DNA of 64,000 nucleotides from Sambucus nigra (GCA_949130495.1 OX422223.1:74026751-74090750); one strand, 5' to 3'; shown: positions 1 through 10,984, counted from the first letter of the stretch. Program-made: numbers and translations. The notes: generated by a model not told the origin, from the sequence alone.

Positions 1-455
1 AGACGACTTCGTTCATTCGGATCCACTCTTAGTACTTTCATTTAGTTGGGCATGTGTAGCTCTTTCCATTATTCCGTTGTTATTGGACATTTGTATTTCA
101 GTTATTTCCACTATTGTTACTATGGGATTTATTCAGTTTGGATGTGTGACTTTAGATTTCGTATGTTGACATTCGATTGACGAATGTATTAAACTAATTG
201 GATTATGTTGCAGAATTTAATGTGGTGTGATTCTTCCTTATTGAATGTTGTTAATAAAATAAATGATTTTTCTTTAAATAAAAATTTGGAAAGATATGTA
301 TAAAAATGGTTTTGACACTTAACTTAATTATTTAGGGTGTTAAATTGGAAAATTTATTTTTATCGATAGTGATGCTGAGAATGAACCAACTGTTTACCTT
401 GATTTAATTTAATAAAGGAGTGATCGCCCGGTATTTAATTAGGCGGGGTGTCACA
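1..455 (+). repeat. 3' part of a Tekay/Del-type chromovirus LTR, cut by the window edge
   Basis: The last 90 or so bases match the end of the solo LTR near 33475-33563: the same phrase about a changing dinucleotide before AACCAAC, then AATAAAGGAGT, CCCGGTATTTAATTAG and a final GGGGTGTCACA. The LTR ends at 455 and interrupts a copia gag frame that resumes at about 470 on the other strand. No primer-binding site follows, so this is a 3' LTR or a solo LTR rather than a 5' LTR. The left end lies outside the window. Confidence 0.7.
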
Positions 456-469
456 CGGAGTTAGAAACT

Positions 470-1115
470 TTCCTTCTTTATTTAACTTTTAAAGTTATTC
501 CTTTTTTTTTCTTTTGGGTTTTGAGGAATATGTCTAATTCGTAAGTTTGGAGATCACCTGTGATCTCTTCTAGTATAATTGTATATAGAATTACCAAACA
601 TTTAAGGACGGTAACTTTTGCACTAAAAATAGACAAGAGAGACCTCAAAATTTTCTTAACTCCTTTCATTTTGGGAATTTACTCACTCAAATTAAAACTA
701 GAGTTCACAATATGAGACAAAAGAGCGTAAAATTCATCAAAAGTTTCAGTTTCAAACATACTTATAGTCTGAAATTGTTTGGTGAGGTTTTAAAGCTTAT
801 AAGATTTGACAACATTGGTAACCTCGTATATGAGTTGAGTTGGAGGATATCACAAGCTTCTTTAGATGTGCTACATGTCTTAACAAGATGAAATTCGTCG
901 GGTGTGACAACACCCAAAATAGCATTCGAATTACGAGAGATTAAATTACTCTGGCTAAAATCATCTTCAGTCGAATTTCCGATTGGCTTGAGACTAATGA
1001 TATTTTCGTTACTCATAATAGGAGGAGTCCACACTCTTTCAACAACAAGCCACACGCACTCGTCGATTAATTTTAGAGACAATCTCATTTGAGATTTCCA
1101 ATAGGCATAATTGTG
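470..1115 (-). pseudogene. Ty1/copia gag fragment (UBN2-type)
   Basis: Read on the minus strand from about 1115 down, the translation follows a copia gag N-terminal half: a YWKSQMRLSLK start, then VWLVVERVWTPP, TEDDFSQSN, a KEACDILQ block, FETETFDEFYALLSHIVN and finally VKKILRSL and LQTYELDI. These are landmarks of the UBN2 gag family that packages copia RNA. Several stops and at least one shift separate the blocks, so it is not functional. The remainder of gag and all of pol are missing because the Tekay LTR at 1-455 cuts it off. Upstream on the same strand lies a decayed tRNA-Met-like primer site. Confidence 0.75.
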
Positions 1116-1192
1116 TCATTAAACAAAGGTGTCCTATTGTATGAATTCTTCATATAACCACCAGGATTCATCTAAATAACTTGTAGAAACAA

Positions 1193-1205
1193 GCTTTGAT
1201 TCCAA
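1193..1205 (-). other. Decayed copia primer-binding site
   Basis: On the minus strand the sequence reads TTGGAATCAAAGC, two changes from the usual plant TTGGTATCAGAGC that pairs with initiator tRNA-Met. It sits about 80 bases upstream of the recognisable gag start, the right distance and orientation for the gag relic at 470-1115. Confidence 0.5.
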
Positions 1206-2334
1206 TTTTTAATATGTGAAAAATGTTCCAATTATATGGTCAAAGTTAAAATTTGTAGATTAGGTCACAAATAAGCCAAATTCAATTTTATCCAGTTCTA
1301 TCCTAATTAATTAGTTGAATATAAACATATAAGGTAATGAATTTAAGTATAATCATACAAACCATAACAGAGAGTATGAGGAAAAAACCCTTTCGGGAAA
1401 AACCCTCTTTCAGCACTGTTACAATTAAGGTATTACAAACGACACACACATACTTATAGACTTAGACTCCACTAATTATCGTAGTTATGTCTCCTTCCTT
1501 ATTGATAACAGAAAGAGAAGAAAATAAAGAAAATCTCCACATCAATTTCCACTTGCCTCGGTGTCCATCGATTAGCCTTAGGAAACTCGTTGCCTATCTT
1601 TTACGGTGAAGAATGAATTCCACAAGGATATGAACATGTAGTATATTCTTCAAGATTTGATAAAGTGATCACAAAATATCCAAGGGTGTTGGATTTGAAA
1701 ACCAAAATGATTTGATCACAAAAATATGTGTAAAAGACTTGCAAATAAGTGCAATCTCGTATCTCTTTAAAGAGGGAGAAAAATCTTTAAAGAGGGAGAC
1801 TTGAAAACATCGCGTTTAAAATCAAGTAAAAAATAATTTTCGCCAGCTTATTTGAAGGAGGTACATCTCGTTCGAATGAAGTACCTGATCTCACTTGAAC
1901 CATTTCTAATGACTTATCAAACGAGAAAACAAAAGACACAAAAATTTGTCAAATTCGATTCGAAGTTTATTCAAAGCTATTCTAACGAGGTACATGCACT
2001 CGTTCGAAATGACAACCAAATGTCATTCTAACGACTTCACGAATTTTCAAAAAACATTTAAAAAATATTTTATTATTTTAAACACTTTTTAAAATACCCT
2101 TAAACATAATGATTACAAAAAATTAACCTCATATACCTTCTTCATATATTGTAGTGACGAAATAAAATCTTCGATTGTCGCATTCGATCATTAACTTATC
2201 TTCAATTAAAGTCATTTGAATGTAAATGATGGTGAAGTGAGGTGTAGTGAAAAATAAGAAACGAAAACATAATGAGGAGTTACAAAACTTACTCTTACAG
2301 TGTCAGTTGTGTTGGATTGGGGATAACCCATGAC
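1206..2334. repeat. Probable copia LTR remnant and unassigned AT-rich sequence
   Basis: This stretch has no coding signal on either strand. By position its left part should be the 5' LTR (minus strand) of the gag relic next to it, probably beginning at TGTG near 1214, but no second copy exists in the window to define its other end. Between about 1850 and 2040 there are repeated GTTCGAA-type palindromic motifs like those in the solo LTR at 31780-31950. The right limit is where Chromo-1 coding similarity begins. Confidence 0.35.
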
Positions 2335-2667
2335 ACCTATAGAAGTTCGCATCTTTTTTGGGATTGGTCGATTATTATTAGAGGTTTATTCAGAGATTTT
2401 TTAACATAGCTATACTGTTGACCGAGTTGACTTTAAAGGGTATACATTTTATTTGGATTGACATGGTTTAGCATGCCTTTGGCACTCTCAAGGAGAATTT
2501 GACTTCGGCTCTAGTTTTGGATCTTCCTAGGAATGGGGTTGAGTATTTGGTATACACTGATGTGTCCTTACGTGTATTAAGTGGGGTATTGATGCAGAAG
2601 GATCATCCTATTGCCTATGCATCTCAGAAGGTGAATCCCTATGATGGTAATTATTGGGTGCAAGAAA
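2335..2667 (+). pseudogene. Chromo-1: end of reverse transcriptase and start of RNase H
   Basis: In shifting plus-strand frames the translation follows the RT-connection/RNase H start of a Tekay/Del chromovirus: a FFGIGRLLLEVYSE block, then LKENLTSALVL, YTDVSLRVLSGVLMQ and IAYASQKVNPYDGNYWVQE. Stops and shifts make it inactive. It is cut at 2667 by the LTR of Tat-1. The next expected residues (LELAAVVF) resume 32 kb away at about 34900, which shows that one old chromovirus was split by the insertion. Confidence 0.8.
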
Positions 2668-3094
2668 TGTCACAATAAATATCCACGAAAATAATTATAA
2701 ATGCATAAAGTAAAGATCACACATACAACAATGATATACGTGGTTCGAAAACTTGCATATGTCCACGAATAGGTAACTATGTCCTTATTAGTGTCCCTTA
2801 ATGCTCAAGATTACATCCCTTTACCCTTGGCCACGATTTATAATTTATATATGTGTAACATAACAGATTAAGTTTTTCAAGTAACTCAATATGATCGTGG
2901 ATAATTGGTGGTGTCTCTAAATATCTCCTCCGAGATTTTTGGTAACCAATTTGAATATATCCATAAGTATTTTTGTGTTTTTTAAATACACTATCCTTTA
3001 ATGAATAATGGATTTGGGCTAGGAAATCCTTTATGAAACTTGGGTTGGTCGGCTACTTTCCTAGGCCAAGATAAATGGGTCCCCATAATTGCCA
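2668..3094 (-). repeat. Tat-1 3' LTR (left copy)
   Basis: It begins TGTCACAATAAA on the plus strand and ends GCCA. It aligns along its whole length with 34463-34896; shared landmarks are AACAATGATATACGTGG, TTATTAGTGTCCC, AACTCAATATGAT and CCAAGATAAATG. The border on the left falls exactly where the Chromo-1 reading frame stops. Confidence 0.8.
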
Positions 3095-3548
3095 CTAAAA
3101 ATTTTGGGTTAAATTTTTGGGCCAATAAATTTGAATTGTGTTTAAGGATTATGACCTGAAACTTTATTTTTAAAATCAGAGTGGAATTTTTGCAATTTTA
3201 GAAAACTCTAGAGGGCACGCTCGTGTCGGGCCAAACACCATGGAAAACTTTTAGTTTCACTGAAGAAGTGAGGATAAACTGGTCCGAGCAGCTATATAAA
3301 GCGCCAAAATCTTCCTTGTTTGTCGTGTTTCATGATTAGTTAGAACTTCAAACTTGAGATACATCTCCTTCTTCAGCTATCTTTCAATCTTTCCTTCGTC
3401 TACCGAGCTTCCAATGCCTTCTTCTTCAACCTCTAATTTTCTTTAGAGCTCCCAGCAATGCTTGTAAGTTCTACTCATCTTCTCTTAGTCTCTACTTTTA
3501 CGATTTTGCTTCGACTGTAGATAGGGTTTTTTCTTTTTTATATCATCA
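3095..3548 (+). promoter_or_regulatory. Upstream region of the Tat-1 antisense ORF, with a TATA box at 3293-3300
   Basis: No ORF is present. GCTATATAAA at 3291-3300 is a good plant TATA box, 249 bases before the ATG at 3549. Pyrimidine-rich leader sequence follows (TCTTCTTCAGC and TCATCTTCTCTTAG-like stretches). The box points rightwards, opposite to Tat-1 gag-pol, and so would drive the antisense ORF rather than the retroelement transcript. The promoter role is inferred from position and motif only. Confidence 0.5.
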
Positions 3549-5892
3549 ATGGGGTTATTAGATAATAAGTCGATAACAGAGTTTAGGAAAACCTATAATA
3601 TTCCGAACTGGGTTGAAATCGACTATGGCCCTTTCCCAAGAGATGTTCGTGACATTGAAGGGGGAACTGGATTCACACCCTACTAGTCACCCAAAATGGA
3701 TTGACATTGCCCCCAAACCCTCTTTTCTTTAGGTTCTTTAAATACTTTGATGTCGTCCCTTCTCAGTGTGCCCCTAGTGTATGTAAGATTATGGATGGAG
3801 TATATAGAATAAACACAATGTATGGGACTAACTTGGGTCTTGCCGAACTCTGTTATTATTATGTTTGGTTGCGCACCAATGATGGTATTTTGTATTTGAA
3901 GACCATAAAGGATGATAGGGTCTTAGTGGTAAACCTCCCGAATTCTCACAAGGATTACTGGGTTCATGAGTTTATTTCTAGAAATTGGCAACATCCTTCC
4001 CTTCGTGAGGGCAGGAGACACCAGGCCCCCCTAATATCTGACTTGGGGGAAGAGAAAATAGGTCTCTATCTCTTTTCTTTGTTCTACTTCTTATTTATTC
4101 TTTTCTTATGTGGTTTCTCGCTATTTCTATTTCTTGTCCTCTAACTAATGTTTTTCTTCCTCTGTTTTTACACCTCGAGATAAAAACTAAGACCCTGATT
4201 TGGGTGAAGTTAGCGTTCTTGATCTTCTGAAGGATTTGAGGGTTAAGTAGAGGCTTCCAGACGACAAGAACCCACATTATGCGGCCTACAAACTTTAGTA
4301 TAAAATACTATAAGTAACTTCATTGATCGACCGGTTGGCAAAGTCCCCGACCTATGGGCTCTTGAAGTTGGTCCCTCTAATCCCGTGGTATTAGAGGAAG
4401 AGGAAAAATATGAAGATGAAGGGGAAGAAGAGGAGGAGGAAGAAGAAAAATAATAATAATAATAAGAAAAAGAGTAAATGGTGCCCCCAATTTAGAGGAG
4501 GATGATGAAGATTGATGATGAGGATCAGGCAGTTCTGTCTGCTCGTCTTATGTTTTTAAATAGGTCAGAGGTGGATTCCCCAAGGGCTAGTGGTTATAGA
4601 CCAGGATCCAAGGGGAAGGAAAAAGAGAAGGAGAAAAAGTAAGGAGAAGAAGAAGAGATAAGGAAATAGAGAGATGGATAGAGAAATATATATATATATA
4701 TATATATAAAGAGAGAGAGAGAGAAGAAGTGAGAAGAAGCTAAAATAAAGTTGGTCTTAACGGCCCCTACAATCCCCTTTCTCATATCTAACGCTGAGGG
4801 GACCAATGTGTCTAACACTCCTACCCTTTCCCTAGATCTATTAAAGGGGGTTATGCTCGCGGTCGATCGTGAGCGTTCCTTATGGATGGGGTCGACCCGA
4901 CTTGCATTCAAGTCCGCTCAAGGACTTTCACTGGTAATTATCTTTTCTTTATCCTTGTAAGTCTGCCATGCTTCAATTTTGTTCTTTGTACTAACTTAGT
5001 TCATTCTTATTTTATGAAGTTCTTAGATAAATTTACAACTCGTTTGGATTTTCATGTCGCAACTTCTTATTTTGAAGTGAAATGCCTAGAAAAAAGAAAA
5101 AATCATGGTCGGGAAGGTTATATTAGACAAAGCCATTGGAATTTTTAGTTTATACATTAGAAAAATCCATTTTGTTATTAATAGACTAGGAAAGGGAAAA
5201 GAATAACTGAAAGAAAGGAAATCAATTAGTTTCGACCAGGCATTCTACCTTTGTCGAATCAGAACCAATACCACTGCATTGCGCTCGAACAGTTGAGCGG
5301 CCGTCGGCCTTCTGTGCACAGACAGATATAGATTCATTCTTAGTACCTGGTCCAGCCTCACAACCCTTCGAGGGTTGGTAAGAAGTTAGTCTTGTTTAGT
5401 AAGACGTAATTGGACAAAGAAAAGAGAGTCTGGAATAGGAGAGGGATAAATCATTAAAGGACTATGCCGATCTCTAGGCGCCCAAGAATGTAGTAGTCAC
5501 TGAGAAGGAAAATCTGGCTGAAGAAAACTTCAGCCTGTTCGGGATGGTTTCGACATTAGAGAGAGCTCCCATGTGAGAGGGATAACATATATACTGAAGG
5601 ATGGAATGCATCTTATGACGATGTCGAGCTTCAGTTAGACTACACGAAGAAGGTGCCCTTCAACAAAGGCTGGTACCAAACGTTAGGATCTGTGGGGGTT
5701 TCCTATGACTCTGAGCTTTTCGACATTCATTCTCCTGGAGCTAACCCCTTCGCAAAGGAAGAGAAAAATGTCGATCAACCTTTCGACCATGTTGATAATG
5801 ATTCTGCGAAGGTCGGGGCGACTAATGACAACGATAAGAGAGATATCGAGAAGTGGAAGGCTATTGATGACTCCAAGAAAGTGATGGATTAG
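3549..5892 (+). pseudogene. Tat-1 antisense ORF 1 (Transposase_28 / putative gypsy-type transposon domain), spliced, decayed
   Basis: The ATG at 3549 opens with KSITEFRKTYNIP, closely matching Tat-4 antisense ORF 1 at 53197. The domain core continues with FRFFKYFDVVPSQCAPSVCKI and WLRTNDGILYLKT in another frame after a shift near 3680. This is the domain usually labelled Transposase_28 or putative gypsy-type transposon, of unknown biochemical role. Probable introns are 4062-4179 and 4934-5026 (GT...AG), matching positions in Tat-4. Between them is a Glu/Lys-rich purine tract (4390-4745), and the ORF closes near 5892 in an acidic tail. Stops and shifts make it non-functional here. It runs opposite to Tat-1 gag-pol. 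Confidence 0.65.
4685..4730 (+). repeat. (AT)n and (GA)n microsatellite inside the antisense ORF
   Basis: About 12 AT dinucleotides run from 4685 to 4708, directly followed by a GA run to about 4725. They lie in the purine-rich segment of Tat-1 antisense ORF 1 and break its frame. Confidence 0.85.
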
Positions 5893-6086
5893 GTCCTTTA
5901 GTATATAACTTTTTCCTTTTTCTGTAAAATTTTTCATGCCCTATAATGTTTTTTTGTCTGGATATACTGGACTTTGCCTCCCCTTTACTAATGAATGAAA
6001 GAGAACTTTGTACTTATATTAATGCATTCAATCCTTCTATATGTACTGATGTCTATTTGTAATTCTATATGCTATGTCATTTGTAG

Positions 6087-6825
6087 CCTAACAAGGACTG
6101 TATTCCCTCTACTTCAATATTGGGTATGATTCTATGACCCAACATTAGACTCCAAGCTCGCCAAGAGTTTATAAGAATCTGGAAGTCTCTAAGGGTGAGG
6201 ACTAAGAAATATAAGAGTCAGTCTGAGCTGGTTGCCAAGCTGAAGGATGATCTCCAAATGATAGAGGAGATTGGTTCTTTAGTTCAAGATGGGGTGAATG
6301 GGCTGAAGGCCAAAATTATGGAGAACAATGAAGTGGTACAAGTGGGTGAAGTGCTCCATTATAAGAATGATGCTCTGAGGAAAGAAGTACACAAGCTAAA
6401 AAAGGATGTCCAGAGAGCATATATGATTGCATCCAGGCTTCACAGAAATGTCACAAGGTTAAGACACTTGTTCATAATGGGCCCCCGAGAAGCCTGGGCA
6501 GCTGGCTATGATGAGGTTTGGACTAATGCCCCAGAAAGGTTGAAGGAGACAAAGGATCTTGCATTCACACATGGGTGGCTGAGTGCCCTTAGGGAGGTTA
6601 AGACTCCTAAAGAATCTGGCCTGTGGTACAGGACCATGTCGAGTGTGCATCCTATTATCGTAACTATTCTCAAAAGATGACAAGTGGATCCTGAATGATG
6701 CTATCCCTGCCCAACTCCTGAATCATTACCTCGAACATGATATGGATGTGTTCGCTCTTAATCAAGACGATGGTCGAAGAGCATGTATTGCATACTATCT
6801 TGCTCGCCATCCTGAGTTGTTTTAG
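6087..6825 (+). pseudogene. Tat-1 antisense ORF 2 (coiled-coil, unknown function)
   Basis: An intron acceptor (ATTTGTAG) precedes CCTA at 6087, and the same ATTTGT...AG|CCTA context precedes Tat-4 ORF 2 at 55512. The best open segment is 6195-6680: heptad-rich LVAKLKDDLQMIEEIGSLVQ, then a basic YMIASRLHRNVTRLRHLF segment. After a shift near 6670 the frame continues KWILNDAIPAQLLNHYLE and ends at 6825. Tat-4 (to 56372) and Tat-2 (to 22371) have the same ending pattern of hydrophobic residues followed by a short acidic tail. I do not recognise a family. It may be a second gene, or 3' exons of antisense ORF 1. Confidence 0.55.
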
Positions 6826-7744
6826 GTTCTTATTAGGTCTTTATATATTTTATCTCGATGTAATCATACTTCCAATTTTTTGTCAATGTATAAAGTTTAA
6901 TTTATTAACTTGTTCCATATTTTGAGCATGTGCTGACTAAATATGAGTTAATAACTGTCTTTATGATTGAACTATTAACTGGAAAGAGTTATTTCTTATT
7001 GACTACTTAAGACCCTTATCGACCTAGCAATACTATTTGTCCATTTTAGGCCTTTTACCAATTAAATGGGTTAGTATTTAGGTTTAATCATTTTGGGATT
7101 CTTAGATGACTAAATGATTTTAAGAACAAGTGTTAGCTATTTTGGGACTCTGCTAACTAAATGAATTTGCTAACATGTGTTTGAACATTCTCCCAGTCCA
7201 ATATGCCTCACCAGTATCATTCCATCTACCTTATCTTTTAGGTTGTGTCGTCACACTCCTTTAGGCCTAAGTGAGATGATGGAAATAATGTACCTGGTCG
7301 ATGGGCCATCTTCCTGAGCAGGCTTTTTGCGACAAATACAATTAGTGACCAACCTAAGTTAGCTTTTTTTCCCAAGGATCCCCTGTAGGGCTTTTACTAT
7401 TGTCGGGGCAACTTATGAGGTCTATTGTTCTTGTAACAAAGACCTGAGGGTTGTAGAAATTGGAATGTTTTAATCACCTATTGTAATTACTGTGGGCCCT
7501 TCTCATCATGATGAAACTTCTTGATTGAAATAAGCTGAACAAATTATCGTAATCCACATTAGTTTCATTATACATGAGGAAGATCTTTGGCAGAGAGAAG
7601 GTAAGTGGCCTTCTGTAAGCCAAATATAATATTTTTTTTTGGTCGAAGGAGCTATCATTTGGGGAGGATGCACATACTGAGATGTAATCAAGGAATTTGA
7701 AGCAACCATTATATGAGATCAAAATGCGAGAGCCAATTGGCCTT
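6826..7744. other. Tat-1 convergent intergenic region with a block conserved in Tat-4
   Basis: No coding signal. About 7190-7470 aligns with 56555-56830 of Tat-4: shared phrases include the GTCGTCACAC context, a GATGATGGAAA/GTGATGGAAAG phrase, GACCAACCT, AAGGATCCC and TTGTCGG. The block sits where antisense ORF 2 and the integrase of the opposite strand converge. The LINE insertion begins at its right end. Confidence 0.6.
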
Positions 7745-9835
7745 TATTTATTGAATAATAACTTAAAAAAAAGACTTTTATTGAAACACTAGAGAGAAAA
7801 GCCCTCTCTAATGGCTTATAAACAAATAAAGACCTTGATGTCAAAAAATCAAAGAGAAATTACAGAGGAATTTTGTGAATCAACTAAAATAGGTGCTCTA
7901 ATAGCTCTAGGAAGATCACTAAAATTAAGAAAAATTGAAGAGTATTATTGATATGAGCTATGATTGGCAAGCAAGATAATAGATCTATTTTCTTATGAGG
8001 AACACAACTTTATAAGACAGTGATCATCATGAAGAAGTCCCTGAATTCTTTAATATCTTCTCTTAAAATCCACGGAGATGTTGATGAAGATGAGGAGATA
8101 CTATCAAAAATAATTTTTGAATCAATTTCAATTTATATATTAGAAATATGTTTCACTTTTTAGAAATTGATACCAACCATAATAGCTTGAATTTGAGCTT
8201 CAAGAGAGGAACCTCTAGGCAAGGTCATTGAAGAAGCCCAAATGAATCGACCAACATCATTTCTAACAATAACTCCTATAACCATATTATTCTCTGCCTT
8301 AGCAGCACAGCTGAGTTTGAGTCTACCTCTTGGAGGACATTCCTAAGGTACAACTTTGAAACAAGATATGGAATGATTAAAATTAAGAGAAAAAGCAGTT
8401 ATAACCTCACTACTTAAGTTAGATGTTCCACACTTGAAGATGGAATTTTGATATATCTTTGTAATTCTTTATATCACCCTTGAAATAACCAAGTTAGCTC
8501 TCATTGATTTACCTTCAAAAAGAGCTTTATTTCTTGCAAGCCAAATTTCTCAGATGATACTAACTGGAATGATCTTATGCTACCATTGAGAATTTTTTGA
8601 ATTACCTGATTTTAACCACCCTTGTATTATTGAACCATGAATAGAGGAAGGTCTTTGAGAAAATCCCATTAATAAGAAAACATGATTCCAAACTTTAAGA
8701 GCTATATGACATGAGATAAACAAATAGTTCAGAAATTCACCATTCTTATGGCGACACTGACATCTCGAAGCCAACTTAACTCCAACTTTTTAAATTAGAT
8801 CTTCAACAAGAAAACATTTAGATAAGGTTTTCCACACAAATGTAGATATATTAGGAAGAATTTGAGGATCCCAAATAAAGTTGAAAGCAAATAAGGACAA
8901 TTTAGAGTTTCGAATTATGTCATAAGCAGAAGATAATGAGAAAATTCACTAGAAGAGGGCCGTCATATGAGAACATAATCTATCCAAATAAAATTAGCCT
9001 CCATAGTATCCCAAGCAGATTTGATTCTTTTAAAATCCATTGAGCCACTTCCAGTAGAGACATTAGGATATTTAGCATTCATAAACTTAGCCCATAGGCT
9101 AGTATTATTACTCATATTCCGAGCCAATTTGATGTTGGTAGCTTCCCTAATATAAGCCAAATTTTTTATGTCTAATCCATCTTCTTTTTTAGGAAAATAA
9201 ATAGATTCCCACTTGATCCAATGATATTTTTCCCATATTCTTTGTTCACACCCCAAAAGAAGGAATTAATCAATTGATTAACTGACTTGATCACCAATTT
9301 AGGAGGTTGTAAAGAAAATAATGAGAAAATAGGTATAGATTTTAACACAGACGCGATCAAAGTGACTCTACTAGCTAAAGAAAGAAACTGTGTCTTCCAA
9401 TTATGAATTTTATAGACAATAGACTGTATAAGAGGCTCAAAATACATTGCTTTCATTCTACCCACCCTTGAAAAGAGGGAAGCCTAGATAAGTCATTGGG
9501 CCATTAGAAACTTTGAAACCTGTGATATGAGAAATATTGGACCTGGTAGTCACAGCGACTTTAAATCTTAAAGACAAATAACATTTCTCTTTATTAATGA
9601 GTTGACCTAATTCTTTTTCATAGCAATCAACAAACTTCATGAGAGTTTGAAGAATTTTCTTTGAACCTCTAGAGAAGATGATTATATCATCAGCATAGCC
9701 AAGATGGCTAACCAATGGACATTCTCTAAGATGAGAGAAAGGAGAAATGCAGTCAGCCAACATCTTCTCATGCTGGCTAAATAATAACTTACAAGCGACA
9801 TAAGTTTGAAATAAAATTTGCACAAACTCAATGTG
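7745..9835 (-). mobile_element. 5'-truncated L1-type LINE (RT, zf-RVT, RNase H), decayed
   Basis: Minus-strand fragments run in order from 9823 down: the RT catalytic loop LGYADDIIIFSRGS with a QLINKEKCYLSL block; MTYLGFPLF; LINSFFWG; an IWEKYHWIKWE thumb segment; a zf-RVT region CQCRHKNGEFLNYLFISC near 8700; and a C-terminal RNase H piece (VRNDVGRFIWASS, SLEAQIQAI) near 8200-8330. That order is typical of plant L1 elements with RNase H. The endonuclease and the N-terminal half of RT are missing, the usual result of incomplete reverse transcription. Many stops and shifts. I cannot fix the target duplication or tail. It sits in Tat-1, between the conserved block and the integrase. Confidence 0.8.
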
Positions 9836-9849
9836 CTAATAAAATATGA

Positions 9850-10630
9850 AGAAGGTTAAAAATTGAACTTCTTGAGATTGGTTATGTCCCATTCTCTTGG
9901 TATCTCCCCGCCCTTCAGTGTTTCCAAGTGATATACTCCTTGAAGGTCTTCATTTATCACCTTAAAAGGTCCTTCCCAGTTTGATCCCATCTTGCCATCT
10001 GATGGTTTTACAGCACTGCCAAGGACCTTCTTTAGAACATAGTCTCCTACTTAGAATTTCCTCGATTTGAATTTCTTATTGTACACCTTGTCCAACTGCT
10101 GGTGGTATGGAGCCAACTTGATCATGGCCTGTTCTCTTTGCTTATCTTCTAAGTGCAGTTTAGTGCGTAGTGTATCATCATTCAGGCTTTGGTCGACCAA
10201 GGTGGTTCTCATAGTAGGGAGGCCGACTTCAAACGAGATTATATCTTCCATTCCATAGGAGAGCGCAAAGGGCGTTTCCCTATTTGATCTCCTAGGAGTA
10301 GTTTGGCATGCCTATAGGACATAGGGGAACTCGTCCACCTAGGCACCCTTTGCTATTTCGAACCTCTTTTTAGGCTATCGGGCATTATTTTATTATAAGG
10401 TTCTACCTGAATATTACTTTGGGTATATGCCACATAACTGAAATAATTATTGATGCCATGCTCATCACAGAAATCTTAAGAAAAGGCACTTTAAAATTGC
10501 GTTCCGTTATTAGTGATGATAGTCCTTGGGGATCCCAAAACGTGTTATAATTCTCCTCCAAATGAATTGGTAAAATCACCAAGCTGTAGAAATATTTAGA
10601 TATCGAGAAGGCTTAATTTATTTCTAAGAG
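9850..10630 (-). pseudogene. Tat-1 integrase: end of the catalytic core and C-terminal domain
   Basis: Minus strand from 10630 down: PRTIITNNGTQF, then FCDEHGINNYFSYVA, the FEVGLPTMRTTL linker, a KLAPYHQQLDKVYNKKFKSRKF segment and a C-terminal fold with GSNWEGPFKVIN and GVYHLETLKGGEIPREWD. This is the Tat integrase from the second catalytic residue to the end. The second catalytic Asp of the usual ITDNGTQF is Asn here (codon at 10508-10510), and stops interrupt the frame. The first half of integrase and all of RT/RNase H are absent at the junction near 10635. Confidence 0.8.
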
Positions 10631-10639
10631 GGATAAAAG

Positions 10640-10984
10640 AGCTAAAGCCAGTAGATTAGCTTCAATAAGGGCTAGGACAAAGCCATTGGGTCTGCTTCTT
10701 TGCAAATTGAATTTGCGAAGAAGAAATTCTTCAAGGATGGTTGGTCAGCAGCCCCGGTGGAGGTTGACACCCCTCAAGATTCTGAACTCTTCCTCAGACA
10801 TGATCTAGGGGATCCTCTTAACATGTATGAGGAGATTAAAGATGATGGGGGTTCAAGTGAATCCTTAATTATGTTGGATTCAGCTGATCAACATCAAGTT
10901 GTTGACTCCTCTACTCCTTCAACTGACAACCATCTACCTTTGTTTGCTCCTTCTTCTACTTATGCTGAACTACCCCAGATGTGA
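10640..10984 (+). pseudogene. Tat-2 antisense ORF 1, C-terminal piece
   Basis: The segment 10700-10984 is open and encodes KKKFFKDGWSAAPVEVDTPQ followed by an acidic, Ser/Asp-rich tail ending at 10984. It resembles in composition and place the acidic tail that ends antisense ORF 1 in Tat-1 (5892) and Tat-4 (55360). The Transposase_28 half is missing because of the deletion at its left. A U-rich stretch and an AATGAAAAG sequence follow, before antisense ORF 2. Confidence 0.5.

Noticed and set aside
904..1092. Plus-strand ORF of 62 codons
   Set aside because: It is antisense to the copia gag relic, whose minus-strand translation matches a known family; the plus frame matches nothing.
7745..9835. 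Group II intron or organellar RT
   Set aside because: The YADD loop is followed by zf-RVT and RNase H segments typical of plant L1 LINEs; no intron structure is visible.
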